Part shown: positions 25,036 to 41,054 of the stretch, piece by piece
How the letters are laid out: each line of letters begins with the position of its first letter
How positions within the stretch are numbered: position 1 is the first letter of the stretch
Source of the DNA: Latrodectus hesperus
Taxonomy: Eukaryota > Arthropoda > Arachnida > Araneae > Theridiidae
DNA: 64,000 bases
Assembly: GCA_037975125.1 (NCBI GenBank)
Contig: JAJQOW010000238.1
Coordinates: 84,495 to 148,494, forward strand
Reading direction: 5' to 3'
Made by a program: the position numbers and the translations under genes
The notes under the pieces: model-generated
The model's database searches: none
The model's input: only the letters and a program-made list of their open reading frames with translations
Told to the model about the DNA's origin: nothing

Positions 25036-25728
25036 CGAGGTTTGTCCGGAAAATTCTTGTAAAAGTTGAATAATAACTTTATTTTACAATTATTCAGGTA
25101 TTACAATATGGTCTCCTTCAAAGTACTCACCCTGAGACGAGATACACTTCTGCCAACGCCGTTTCCACTGTTGATAACATTGCTGAAAGTCTTCAGTTGT
25201 GGTGCTGTTCAGTTGCTGTGTCGTTTCTCCCTTGATGCCTTCCACATCTCCCAAGTGCCGCTCCCGAAGCACCATTTTGACTTTCGGGAAAAAGAAGTCA
25301 CAAGGGACTAAATCGGGTGAATAAGGCGGGTGGTCTGTAACGGTGATTGAGTTTCGGGCCAAAAAGTCACGCACAACGAGTGACGTGTGAGCGGGCGCAT
25401 TGTCGTTATGAAGCATCCACCTGCCCCCTTTTGCCAAATCCGGTCAAACTTGGGCCACACGAGCTCTGAGACGTGTCAAAATTTCAACGTAAAAATTTCC
25501 GTTCACTCTCTGGCTCTGTTCCTCAATCAGAGAGAGATCCATGCCGACGCAGGTGAAAAAGGGTAACTTTCAACAAGCAGCCGCACACTCATACTTACAT
25601 GCAGAGCGGTCTGACTCGAACTGAGCGTTGATGGGATTGGTTACAGCAGTAGTGCCACCTGGCGGTGACTGCAAACAGAAAAAAAATTTATTATTCAACT
25701 TTTATACGTATTTTCCGGACAAACCTCG
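25036..25728 (-). mobile_element. Second mariner deletion derivative
   Basis: A 693 bp element with inverted repeats of about 41 bp (38 of 41 matching; cgaggtttgtccggaaaa is identical at both ends) and TA at 25034-25035 and 25729-25730. Its ends differ from those at 13136-14028, so it belongs to a different mariner lineage. Roughly half of the expected 1.3 kb is gone, including the whole N-terminal DNA-binding region. Confidence 0.92.
25090..25560 (-). pseudogene. C-terminal half of a mariner transposase
   Basis: Minus-strand frame: MDLSLIEEQSQRVNGNFYVE, a stop (TGA near 25443) after RARVAQV, then WMLHNDNAPAHTS, HPPYSPDLVPCDFF and WQKCISSQGEYFE, ending at 25090. The second and third catalytic Asp are separated by 34 residues, the D34D spacing of mariners. 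The first Asp and the helix-turn-helix region are deleted. Pseudogene. Confidence 0.88.
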
Positions 25729-25866
25729 TATTTGAAAACTATGGTAAAAATTAATTACAAAATCATTTATTGATATTTAAAAATATTGATAAAAGTATCT
25801 TTTTGAATAATATAACTAACATTCAGTATTATTTTACAAATGGACTAACGCATTTCTTATTTTATA

Positions 25867-26330
25867 TTAGGTTGTAATATGTGAAATGTCCACATTCCGC
25901 CAGAGCATGTTTGCGATTTTGTTTTCTCCTGATGAGAATTTTTTGACGCATTCTTATATTATATATTATTTTAAAACTAAAACTTTGTGTGTGTCCCACC
26001 CCATCGATGCTTAAATTAATAATGTAATTTTTCTATAATTTTATATGCTTGATCATATAGCGAATGTAAGAGATTTTGAAGTATTATTTTTGAATGAGTG
26101 AAAAATGTTCATAATGCTGCTGCAGCTTACCATAATACCAAAGCCACATCAGGAGACAGCTCAATCCAGACTGATACGCGAAGACCAGGCCAGGTAGAGC
26201 ACAGTTCTAGACAACGAAGTCCTACGAGTGATAATTGAAAATCATCCCGACATTACTATTAAAGACTGGGCAGTAGAGCTAAGCATAACGCCTACAACTA
26301 TTTTCCATCACTGTTCATCTGTTTTTTTTT
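25867..26330 (+). mobile_element. Third mariner relic (5' end and N-terminal fragment)
   Basis: Begins ttaggttgtaatatgtgaaa (25867), a diverged form of the inverted repeat of the 13136 element. Downstream, plus-strand codons read NAAAAYHNTKATSGD (about 26110-26155) and VLRVIIENHPDITIKDW...ITPTTIFHH (about 26220-26315), matching both helix-turn-helix motifs of mariner transposases. The part between them (RRW..FRSGDF in relatives) and everything after is missing. The right end is not identified. Confidence 0.65.
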
Positions 26331-26459
26331 TTTAAATATTTATGGTTGTTATAGATATTGTTACTATCCTTGAGCAAAATATTGCCATCTTTATAGGTTC
26401 TCCGACTGAAATTAAAACCATTTATGATTAAAAGCCTAACTTATCATAACTAGAGTTTA

Positions 26460-27011
26460 AATGCAAGCAAACTATTGAAATATTCCTCGTCAATGAAAGA
26501 GTGCTTTAATGAATCCCATTCATTGCGGTATGCATGGCAATGAACAAACCGTCAAGTTGATCAAAGAGGCTTCGACGTTCTATCCACCAAGGGCCCTGAT
26601 TCCTGTTTGAAATGCCAAAAAGATTCTCAGGGACAAAATTCCACAAAGATATTATACTCCTACAGGGTTGGCTGATGGTAAATCCTGCCCTTGTCTTCTC
26701 GACAGTCAGAGACATGCTTAACTATTTTCCTCCCTTGGATGGAGGGATTCGCATGTTTTAGAATTATCACCGGACATGATTATTTGCAGACCCATCTGTT
26801 CAAATTTGGCCTGTCTGTCATTCTTCTCTACCCTCCCAGTGATGCTATACCAATGACTGGGGAACATTTTTTAGTTGCCACTTCTTTCTTTATTGGCTCA
26901 CAAGATGACTTTGGATTCCTTCCTCCTGCAGGATCTACTTTCAAATTATGCAATACAACTTATGTTGGAAAAGACTTTGCCCCTTATTCACTGCTGACCA
27001 AACAAATTTAA
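26460..27011 (+). pseudogene. LINE RNase H and C-terminal tail, 5'-truncated
   Basis: Plus strand: NPIHCGMHGNEQTVKLIKEAS (the S-H-C-G-x-x-G-N-E segment of LINE RNase H), RNAKKILRDKI-like text, then in another frame FRIITGHDYLQTHLFKFGL and PMTGEHF, the C-terminal module (TGHD..L..HL..FG) that follows RNase H in many arthropod LINEs. At least one frameshift. It is a separate family from the element at 0.5-5.6 kb. Confidence 0.75.
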
Positions 27012-27129
27012 AACACCATGAAACAAGACATATCACAGTTAAAATGTATTTTGTAGATAACATGATAACAAAATATGAAATGATGAAATTAATATACTTC
27101 TGCGAAGTGTGTTTCGTGCCAAAATAAGT

Positions 27130-28160
27130 ATCCAGAGTAGCCGGTATTGTTAGAGATTACCGCTGCCACATGCCTCGGCATTGATTCAAAGAGACTTTGA
27201 ATGTGTTCTGGACTACAGAAGACCAAGCAGCTTCCACACGTTGCCAAAGTTGATCCAGTATGTCAGTTGGGGATGTAATCTGGGTCAATAGTTGAGGCAC
27301 TAAGGACCACATGTTTTCTATCGGTGAAAGATCCGGAGAGTAAGCTGGCCAGGGAAACAATTAAATCTGGCGATTGACGAAGAACCCTTGTACAATAAGT
27401 GCCACGTGTGGTCGGGTATTATCCTGATGAAATATAGTTGTGTGCAAGCCCTGAAGGTAAGGAAGGATACTGGCTCTAACACCTTAGAGATGTAGCACTG
27501 GTTGTTCAAAATACCGGCAATGCTTACAAGAGGAGTGTGAGAGTGATATCCAATACCACTCCATACCATAATACCCAGTACACGACCAGTGTGGCCGTGC
27601 ATAACGCTACTGTTCAGCATCCTCTCTCATTACGATGTCTCCAGACTCGAATGCGACCATCTTGCTTTTGCAGAATGAAGCGTGACTCATCAGTAAAGAT
27701 AATTTCATATCATTCTGCTGTTCACATTCTTCTTTAATCACACCATTGGTTGTGGAGACGTCTATGGTTCTGCGTCAAGGGTAGACGAAGCATTAGACGT
27801 CTTGCCGACAGACCACTCTGCTATAAACGGCGTTGAATGGTACGAGCAGACACTGGATAATGCTTTATAGACTGAATGTGTTGTGCTTATAGACTGTGGG
27901 TTGAGCAATCCGTCACTGTCATGCGCATGATTTGCCTGTCATCACGTGAAATGGTGCACTGAGGTGGATATGATCGAAAACGCGCGTGCGTCGGTCCCTG
28001 CTGTATCCAACGATCACATATCAGAATTACAGTTGTGTGGTTTCATCCTACACAACAACTGATTTCCCTGAAAGATAATCCACAATCTCGGTAAGCCAAT
28101 ATCTTTCCTCTGTTGAACTTGGTTACTTGATCAAAAAATGGTCGTTGTTTACCATGAGGC
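27130..28160 (-). pseudogene. Tc1-type (DD34E) transposase pseudogene, near full length
   Basis: Cut-and-paste transposase gene of the Tc1 family. Minus strand from about 28160 (GTGCCTCATGG, where a start ATG would be expected) to about 27130. The N-terminus reads GKQRPFFDQV, then YRDCGLSFREI. The catalytic part shows FTDESRF (first Asp, about 27700), VWRHRNERMLN, GIMVWSGIGYHS, FHQDNTRPHVA (second Asp, about 27430) and WPAYSPDLSPIENMW (Glu, about 27330), with 34 residues between Asp and Glu. Stops (for example just before LFPWPAY) and frameshifts break it. About 343 codons in total, the normal Tc1 length. Terminal inverted repeats could not be identified by eye. Confidence 0.88.
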
Positions 28161-28289
28161 ACAATTGATCGTTTTCTTAAATCACAAGCAAATCACAATG
28201 GCCGAACTTGAAATTGTCGAAATCTCCAATTCTTAAATATCGCTTTGAAGTGGCGCCACAGACACGCGTGATATGCATCAGCGCTGAAA

Positions 28290-31200
28290 TTGTAATCATT
28301 TGCAAATCTCACTTTCATTAATGCATGTTGTGAATTTTATGTTATTGCATGCTTCCTTCAGGGTGTTGCATTTACGATGGCCATACATGCAATTTATGAA
28401 AAAAAAATTCCATAAAGTAAATATGATTCCAAAAATTTTAAAAATTTATAAAAATGAGTTCTTATTGAATATTGAAAGAGAATTAAAACAAACATTTCGA
28501 AACATTCTCAGCACTTTTTCGCAACCACAGCGAACTTTGTCTTAATCGAACTGTGACTTATAACGTAAAAAGATCCTGTATTACAATCAGTGACGTTTAG
28601 GGCAAAGGCTTGATGGTGATAAAGCTCCCCAATATATTCCGAAACCAAAACTCTATCAAAATAAATTATGGAGATTAATATATCTCAGCCAGTTTGATCC
28701 ATTGCAGCCTTTTAAAACTAGGTGAAACCATCGAAGCTGATCATTGTAATGAAATTCAATAAATTCATTAAAAACTTGCAATTAGTCAATAGGAAATACC
28801 CAATTCTCCATCGCAGAACTTGGCTGTGTGTTTTATTGATCAGTCGCCAAAAGTTGCAATCACGCGTTAGAATGAGAAATTCTAGATCAGCCACCATATT
28901 CACCAGACTTCTTATGCGAAGTCAAACAGTTTTATAATATGCATTTAAAAATATTCATTACTTAAAAATAAGCATTGTTAGATACATGTTAAAAAATTTG
29001 AATTTGTATGAATGATCTTAGTTTAAATGCAACTTAGTAAAATGTATTAAAACGTAGACATTTTTTAACAAAATTCTATTTAAGATCTATTTAGAAAATA
29101 TAAAAAAAGTTTATACTTTCTAAATAAAAAAGTCTTTGTTACAATTCTATTTAATAACATGTTTATTAAAATGAATTCTAATTAAGAAATCTCATATATT
29201 AATAATATAATAAATAGTAAAAAATCAATATTTTTCAATATAGTTAATAAGATTAAAAAATGTAATAAAATTTATTTTCAGATTTTTTCTAATTACAAGA
29301 CATTAAACCACATCATTTTACAATGATAGAAAAATGGGATAAAATTAAAATAAGAAATAAGGAATAAAAACCAATAAAGAAATAAAAAAAACAATCCCTC
29401 TTAACATATTTAATAAAATAATTCTAAAAACAAATATAACAGAATGGATGATTACCAAATTTTAATTTCTAAAGAAATATATTTAACCAATTATTATAAC
29501 AATGAAAACGCTTAAATATATTTAAATACAATTATAATTCCGTAGATAATTTAATGATTAAAATATTATTCAAAAATATTAACAAACTACTGTAAAATAG
29601 TACATTAAATATTTATGAACAAAGTAAAAAATAGCAACACGTTATTTAAATTCACTTGCATAAATTCAGCTTAGAATATTCTGAAATGTCCAATCAAATT
29701 TATACGAATGTATGTAAATTAAAGTAAGCTAACCTTTTGTATAATAAACAATAAGAAAATCTGCGTTTCCTTATATTTGATAATTCAGTTACAACAGAAA
29801 TCCAAACTTTTCAGAAAAAATTTTAATGTAGGTAAAATATTTATCCTCATTAAAATAAATGCAAGTGAAATTTTTTAAAAATGCCGTCATTATAAATAAA
29901 ACTATAATCCCACAAATTTAAAGCGATGACCAGTGATAAGTGATTTTTCAGGTGAATTTTACAGTAAAATTTATTGCAATTTTTAGTGTTCTTTTTACAG
30001 TTATTTAAATAACAGTGTTTCTTATAGTGCAGTTATGGATTATTACTGTTTTAAGCATCTGAATAATTTCCTACAGGAGAAATGCTTCAAGAATCCAAAG
30101 GATGTCTAAATAATATTGAATGAATTTGTGTCACCTACAAAACTACTGAATTCTATTATACTGACATAAAATATCTTGTTTTCTCATGGTAAAATTATCA
30201 ATATAATGGTTCATATTTAATTAATAAAATTTGTTCTATAAAAATATATACTTATTTAAATTAGACTGTAAAAACCAGACATTTTATATGTTTCAAATAA
30301 ATCATCAGTAAATCTGTCATGATTTAACTGGTTTTTCATTTTTAACAGAGTTAATAATTTTCTTATGTAATGAATATAGAAGACGATTAATATTTCAACA
30401 TTTTAATATACTTTAAAGACTATGTTTTTGTGACTGATTTCGAAATAATTAAACTATCAATTTCTTGCTGAATAAAAGTTTTATTCTATTTCAAAATGAT
30501 GTGAAGTTTCTAATTCTTTTTAGTCTACAATAATCTTGGACATATAACAATACTAGCTTGCAATCCAATCAACAAGCTAAATTGTACAAATTTTCTTCTA
30601 TAGAGATAAGCCTAACTCATCCATTTCGATATAATCCATGGGGAAAATAAGAAAGCCAAAACACAAAAAAAACGATTTGGAAAACTGTAAAATACATTCT
30701 TACGAAATCTTTAAAGAAAGTCAATAAAGAAAATATGTTTTACATTAAATCCTTACTTATCGATTTATTCTCTTCTTTGCTAAATCATTAAATCAATCTT
30801 TTCGGAAAAAATTCTACTTTTGAAATTGGAAAAGGCTTATAATTGAACTTTCTAAAAGGAAACTTTTATTTTAGAGACAATTTAATGAATAGTTTCAAAT
30901 TGCAGTCAACATAATCATCATCTTTAATAGCAGCCCATCCTACATTGCACAGTCTGTGTTCAGATAACTTTAAGCAAAGTTTATGATTTCATTTTTGAGC
31001 TTACGTTTTAGTTCATTTTTCAAGAGTTGGTTAAATATAATCGCACAAAATATGTTCTTAGGTATTTAATCAATGTGTAAAATTTCTAATTAAAACGTTA
31101 AGTAAACACTCAGTAAAAAGGGGATTAAAACTCAAAATGCATTAAGCTGATTTAAATCGAATTCACTGACCTTGTATTTATTATCAAATCCACTGAAAGA

Positions 31201-32287
31201 ATATTACAACATAAAAGTTCAAAACAACTATTAAACATGAATAAGTATTTATAAATACAATTTAGAAATCTAAGATATAAAAAAAAACTTTTGATTGAAA
31301 TTTACCTTATTAATTTTTTTATATTTATTTAATAAATAACATGCATTCAATTTTGACACAACTTCATTTTGCACATAAAATTCTTCTGTTTAGTGTGTTT
31401 GCCGCTTAGTGATCATTAATATGCACAAGAGAAATAATTAGCTCCGAAAAAATATAAAAAGGGCTCCAACTTCTAAAAGCATCCAAATTTCAATTTGGAA
31501 TCGAACTCATGAACTGAACGCAAGAGCATAAACTACTCAATTGTCAACAAAACTGTTGTTTTTTACCATCAGTTTACAGTTCTCTGCATATATTTTTAAC
31601 ACTTACAAATTTCTGTTTAAGTATCATAATTATTTTTATACAACGAAGAAAGGGAGAAGTGATATAGAAAAGAGTTAAGTAGATTTTGTACACTACTTAG
31701 AAGCACTTAAAACAGAAGAAAAGATAAAATTAATTTGGTAACAATAGTACAAATAGCTCTATTATTTTATAAACAAACTTATTCAATCACTTTGAGAAAT
31801 CCTTCATGTAAAAGTAGAAAATTGAAAATTTATTCAAAATAAAATGTCAGCGTCATTTAATATCACAGTAAAAAAAATTATGTTGTTTTCAAACACTCAT
31901 AAAGTACTATTGTAGCTTAACAGTATCTATTTTTTATTCCATAGAGATTAGATTCCATATTTTCTACAAAACAGTTTTGTTAGCAATGCCTAAGAATTTA
32001 TATAGAGCTACGAAAATACAGGTTTTAATCTTAAAGAAAGAAGTATGAAAGGCAGATAATTTTCAATATTTTGAAAATTTTTGTAAAATATTAAGAGAAG
32101 AGTTTCAGAAGTTTTACACCTCACAAATATGTTTATCAAATTCCAATTAAATCAGGAAATTTTTTGTATAGCAGTCAGTGGTAAAACGAACTTTTAAATT
32201 TAGATATTTATTCAATCATTATCTACAAAGGAAGGCTAAATCAACGGGTGTTTGTTGTTTAAAATTATTCCTAATACTTTTCAAATA
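28290..32287. other. AT-rich non-coding DNA
   Basis: Four kilobases with no recognisable gene or element. Only a tRNA-like B box on the minus strand (gagttcgattcc, near 31500) stands out. Confidence 0.5.
31440..31560 (-). repeat. tRNA-like (SINE head) relic
   Basis: Minus strand: gagtagtttatgctcttgcg followed by catgagttcgattcc, an A-box/B-box arrangement like a tRNA. The rest does not fold as a working tRNA. Confidence 0.35.
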
Positions 32288-33057
32288 CAGTAGAGCTTCA
32301 ATCATCTGAACTCCGTTATCCAAATCCCTGATAAGCTCAATCATTTTCAGAATTTCAGAAAAATATTAATTAAATTGAAGATGAAACGGAACGTGAGAAA
32401 AGGAGAGGTAAAATAAGGGAGAAGATGAGAATAAGAGAGAGAGAGACGAGTCTCTTAAAGAATTCAGAACCATTGCTTTGAAAATTCCTGGATGCTCAGA
32501 AGTTATGATGAAGATATATTAAAATGGATTATGAGTCAGCCACTGGATTTCACATTGAAAATGATGGTCAACTTATTGAAAGTGTTGAGAAAGAAGATGA
32601 CCTTAATGTCCAAGTTGAAGCAGTCAAGTGGACCATCAGCTTGTGAAGCATTTAATATCTCTGAAACTGCTTTGAAGTGGATGCCCGAGTGTAAACCACG
32701 TACTTCTTCTCCCTTTCAAGCGGATGCTTGACTTGGCTGCCCGAAAATGGATGAAGGCGGTGAAACACTACTTCTCTCTCTTCAACAAAGAAGTTCAGCA
32801 AGCAATGACTTTCATTTACAGCATTGTACACACATACTGTATTAATGTACAACAATTGTTATCTTAACAAGTAAAAGTGAGGCCTTTTCATTAAATTTCT
32901 CTTATTTAACAAACATATATTTTCCTACCAATTTCAACATACAATAATTAATTGAAACAGACCTTTTTTTTTTTTTGAAAAAAACCCGTTTAACTGAATT
33001 TATGATTATTCTGATGAGGTGCGGTACCAACTGATTCGGATAATTGGTGTTCTGCTT
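32288..33057 (+). mobile_element. pogo/Tigger-type DNA transposon relic, internally deleted
   Basis: The left end cagtagagcttcaatcatct follows TA and resembles pogo/Tigger inverted repeats; the right end read inverted, gcagaacaccaattatccga, matches it imperfectly (about 14 of 20 over the aligned part). Between them is only the C-terminal tail of a Tigger-like transposase. 33000-33050 shares its sequence with 57741-58039. Confidence 0.65.
32490..32760 (+). pseudogene. Tigger-like transposase C-terminal fragment
   Basis: One frame gives DYESATGFHIENDG and VEKEDDLNVQ (acidic tail), another gives GPSACEAFNISETALKWMPEC. The S-x-x-E-A-F-x-x-x-x-x-A-L-K-W-M pattern is what follows the acidic stretch at the end of Tigger/pogo transposases. 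Frames differ by at least one shift. The DDE domain itself is absent. Confidence 0.6.
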
Positions 33058-33314
33058 TAACGTGCTTTTCTTTGACATGCACATTTAGTGAGGTGGGTGC
33101 TAAGAAATTTCCAGGGTTCGTTACCTGGCGAAACGTATATTGGTCACATAAAGTAGAACAAAACCCACCCAAAAAGCAAAATGCCCAAAAAAGTGATGAA
33201 TTATAAGTAAATTTGCAGTTATTAGGCTACATCTAACCGATCATTAAAGTATATTAAATTATAAAATAACCACTGTGTTATTTGATAAATATACAGAAAA
33301 ATTCAACCTATTAT

Positions 33315-33696
33315 GTGTTGTTACTTATGACATTTGGACAAGCCAAGCTCGCTATGCCTTTGCAATGTGAATTTAAGTCAATTGGGAGCGTCTTTCGTTT
33401 AATCAGAGCACAATGAAGGTGAAAGTACGACTTTTGCTCTTCAAATTCTCCGATAGATGGCAGCACCAGAGGATTCACTCCATCAATTTTGGCATTGATC
33501 TGAAGGAGGAGTAAATTTCTCCAGACCATTGCACCCATGGTAACTGCTCAACGACCGACCACAGGACTTTCGATTCCACAGATTTAACGAGCACGTATAT
33601 CGCATGTACTCGGTGGGTGTTTGGCGGCAATGGGAATCGAACCCCGTCCTTCCGGATGGAAGACCGATACCCTAACCACTAGGCTACCACGGCCCT
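33315..33696 (-). mobile_element. tRNA-SINE family S1, full-length copy with target duplication
   Basis: Minus strand starts gggccgtggtagcctagtgg (A box within) and reads a B box ggggttcgattccc, then a body (gagcagttaccatgg, gatcaatgccaaaattgatg, tggtgctgccatctatcgg) and a tail ending caaatgtcataagtaacaac. It is flanked by ttcaacctattat (33302) and ttcaacctactat (33696), a near-perfect 13 bp target site duplication, as expected for LINE-driven insertion. Non-coding Pol III-type element. Confidence 0.92.
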
Positions 33697-33699
33697 TCA

Positions 33700-34656
33700 A
33701 CCTACTATAGATTGCTTAAATTTACAAATATTATATCCAAGAAAATGTAACAATTCTTTTGATATGAAGAGAGAATTTTATTTCATGAGAGCTTAAAGAG
33801 ATAATTTCAGCATTTGCGAGTTGTTTAATAAGATAGATAATTCACTTCAAAATATTTTACAATTATTTCTTTACAAATTATAAAAATACTTAAATTAAAT
33901 ATTTGATCATGTAAATTGAATCAAACAGTTAAAGTTTTATTTTATTATTATTTTTTTTTTTTTTTACTTTTAAACAGGGATAGAAATTTTACAACTTTTA
34001 TTTTAACAAAAGAAAACACTATCAATTTTGCTGAAATATTTTCACTTCCGAACTAATATTTTTTAAAGAATTATATTCCCTCAATCATTTAGTTTATTTC
34101 ACAAATGTGGTCTGTCTTTTATTCAGAAAATAAAAGTAAAAAAGGAGGAAATCTTTGGCTTTTCTAGAAACATTAGTGGGAAGGAATAACACATAAGCAA
34201 AAAATTTAACTATTACTTTTAGAAATACAAAAAGCTGTTCAATCTGTTACATTTGTGTAGTAAAAAGATTTTATTGAAAACTAAATGTTAATAACTTTTT
34301 AACGAACCAAAGTAAGTGGCAACATCGAGTTTCATTAAGAATAAATTTTCAAGAAAATATAACTTTTGTTCGCTTAATAGTTCTTAAAGATTTCTTATAA
34401 TTCCTCTTTTAAAAGACAGAAAAAATATTCAGAGTGTAGTTTAACTATTCAGAAAGAGTTCATATGAACTATTCCTGTAATTAACTATTAACAATAAAAT
34501 TATGTTTTAGTTAAAGTAAAAAAATTAAGTTTTATAAATTGTAGGAAATAAAAATTAAAAGTTTGATTAATAATTCAGATATTCATATGAATGTCCAGTA
34601 CTAAAACATTAATGTACTTACGATTTGTTCCCCCATACTTAGAGCATAGATTCATC
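33700..34656. other. AT-rich non-coding DNA
   Basis: No feature recognised. Confidence 0.5.
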
Positions 34657-35030
34657 AGGGTCATGGTAGACTAGTGGTTAGGCATCTGCCTTCCGTCTAC
34701 AAGGATTCGACTCCCAAATCCGCTATAGACCCATAAAGGACAAGCTATATACGTGCTCGTTAAATCTACTAAATCGAAAGTCCTGTGGTCGGTCGTTGAG
34801 CAGTTACCATGAGTGCAATGTCTGTAGAAAATTTTCTCCCCCTCGAGATCAATGTCAAAATTCAGGGAATGGATCCTCTAGTGGTGCCATCTATCGGAGG
34901 AGTGCTTAGCAATGTCATACTTGCACCTTCTTGGTGCTCTGGTTAAACGAAAGTCGCACCCTACTAATTTAAATATGCATAGCATTCTTCAGAGCGAATT
35001 TAGCTTGCCCAAGTGTCATAAGTAACAACA
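34657..35030 (+). mobile_element. tRNA-SINE family S1 copy
   Basis: Starts agggtcatggtagactagtg, with B-box-like aggattcgactccc at 34703. The body has gagcagttaccatg, agatcaatgtcaaaatt, ctctagtggtgccatctatc and ends cccaagtgtcataagtaaca. atagattcatc before and atatattcatt after may be a decayed target duplication. Confidence 0.9.
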
Positions 35031-38899
<3,869 letters not shown>

Positions 38900-40341
38900 C
38901 AGGCACCTTTTGACTACCAAAATCATGTAAATTGTTATATTAATTCAGTAACAGAAAGTTTTAATTTACTTGAAGTTTCTCAGCAACTGACATCTTCAAA
39001 AGACAATATAAACTGTCTGTATCAATTAAAGCTTGTATTTCACCATAATTGTTAAGTTTCACTTTTTTCAAGTATGAAATACTCTCTTCGGTATTTTTTA
39101 TACCTAAAAAATAAGCTTTTAAAAATTGAATAGCTATTTTCAACTTTAGAAAAACAGTGTTTGGCTAGATGACCTATTTTATTAAGTTTTAGAAATGTTA
39201 TAACTGGTTTCGGCAAGAACAATCCTTAGAAAAATATCCAAAATTATTGTAGCTGATTCCTCCTTTTCTTTATTTGTGATAAAATACAATGTTTTCATTT
39301 TTCATAATTAAATCATCTTTAAAAAAAGTTTTGTTTGTCAAAAAATTCTTCTATACCTGGTGGTTTGTTCTAGAAATTTGATCTCAACTTCCTCTTTTTT
39401 ACTAAATAGTGTGGATTAATGAACTTAGACTAATAATTAATAAATTACTTCTTCAGACTCATTATGTTTCATCTGATTTGCTATAATAATGTTGCTCAAC
39501 TTTTCAAACATATTTACTCCAAATCGGGTTATCATTCATTGATAAACTTTTTAATTCGTATGCAAAATATTTCATGTATTTGCTTTGTTTTTATAATATG
39601 GGAAAAATGTTTTAGGAAATTTTTCGGGCATCAATTTATACCACTTTACAAATATCTGTTTAACTTCTTTATAATAGTTTGCAATTTCATCCGTTCCTGC
39701 ATCGATTGTGATACTAAATCATAAGGAAGTAAGCTAAGCAAATATGTAACTCTGAGATTTCGGTTATATCATCTTGCTTCGCCATTTGCTCAACTAATAT
39801 CTTTTTCATCCGGATAAAGCTTTTGAACCAAATGGTGAAGTTCCAACCATGATTTTGCTTACGTGCTTTCAACATTTTGATTTGTGTGTGTGACCAAATA
39901 AGTTAAGCAAACTTCCAAACAAATGCATAAATTTTGTGATTGAATATGTAAACTTTGCAATTCAATATTTCTTTCAATTTGTTACAATAATTTTCTCTTA
40001 GGGCCTGTGTTCTTCAATTTCTTCTTGTCCTCTGCTTTCTATAAATTTTTCTATGTGTTCTATGTTTTTTAATTTTTTCTTGATGCTCAATGTTCTACAA
40101 TTTTTTTTTTTGTGTTCTATGTTCTAAAATTTTTTCTTGGGGTCTGCATTCTGCAATTTCTTTTTTCTGCTTTTTCCTTTCTTTTCTCATTTTTAAATCA
40201 TTCTCTATCATAATTTTCATGATACTCTTTGTTTAACAAATATATCTTCATTATACCACTCATTTTAAGTCTAACATCTTCAATTAATTCTTTACCTAAC
40301 ATCTTTAAATCACATTTTCTTTTATTAGCAAAAGCAGACAT
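38900..40341 (-). pseudogene. LTR-retrotransposon gag and protease fossil
   Basis: Minus strand, from an ATG at 40341-40339 (MSAFANKRKCDLKML). Basic helical text is followed by capsid-like segments in shifting frames: SLLPYDLV (about 39715), KWYKLMPEKFPKTFF (about 39640), FAYELKSL (about 39560), MFEKLSNIIIANQMK (about 39500). Near 39050-38970, NNYGEIQALIDTDSLYCLLK resembles a retropepsin active site, with D-T-G changed to D-T-D. Order and motifs fit a Ty3/Gypsy- or BEL-like retrotransposon. Many stops and frameshifts; no LTR identified. The sequence just upstream (40353-40584) is duplicated in inverted orientation at 42713-42944. Confidence 0.6.
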
Positions 40342-40352
40342 TTTTAACTTAC

Positions 40353-40584
40353 GATAGACTTTTTTACACTGCAAAAGTTTTCAAAAAATCTCACTTCTGA
40401 TTTTGCTAGATTCTTAGGTAGTAAGCTTAAAACTGATAAATCTTTTGTAGAAGATGAAAACAACTATTTGGTTGCTAAAGCAAATGGATTCGTAACTTGA
40501 TACATTTTTTCATATTATCTTTAACGTATTTTGTATTCATAAACCAAACTACCACAACAATGACAACTATTATTCCCTTTCGTA
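40353..40584. repeat. Left arm of an inverted duplication outside the DD41D element
   Basis: About 232 bp whose reverse complement lies at 42713-42944 with only a few differences (about 99 % identity by eye). In minus orientation it is the sequence just upstream of the gag fossil. Confidence 0.9.
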
Positions 40585-40585
40585 A

Positions 40586-40671
<86 letters not shown>
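40585..40671. repeat. (AT)n microsatellite at the left end of the DD41D element
   Basis: Alternating AT with two small interruptions, ending in the TA that precedes the transposon. Confidence 0.95.
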
Positions 40672-40674
<3 letters not shown>

Positions 40675-40947
40675 GGTGATTATAAAAAAACTTTGCCAAC
40701 ATCTGCACTTCTAGCGTCCATTCTATTTAACCGATCAAGATGATACTTCAAATATAGTTCTTTTGAGATATGCGCTGAAGATTCTGTGAATGGCAACACA
40801 GTGGCCCTCGCGGTTACAGTTATAGTGACAGAAACTCGAAATTTTCGAATGGCAACGCCTACTTTTTACCATCGCAAAATGTTCAGCACATGCGAAAACC
40901 CTAAATAGCGTTGAAACGGTACCGATATGTCCTAAAACCGACGTGTT
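40672..40947 (+). repeat. Left 276 bp terminal inverted repeat of the DD41D element
   Basis: Matches 42330-42605 in inverse with about ten differences. It lies beyond the stop codon of the transposase. Confidence 0.92.
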
Positions 40948-41054
40948 ATACACATACAAACAGTTCTTCAAGGCGCAAGGAGGAATAATGCATACGACAG
41001 AGACAAGACACTGCTCAATGATGAGAACACATAGAGAAAAAATCTTTATTAATT

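Noticed and set aside
26691..27011. A host gene of 106 codons
   Set aside because: Its motifs (TGHDYLQTHL, PMTGEHF) belong to the C-terminal module of LINE polyproteins.
33620..33696. A genuine minus-strand tRNA gene
   Set aside because: The tRNA-like segment continues into a body shared with four other copies and the whole has a target duplication: a SINE head.
38900..40341. An endogenous virus with envelope
   Set aside because: Only gag- and protease-like segments are visible; no envelope-like frame or LTR pair can be supported, so it is treated as an LTR-retrotransposon fossil.
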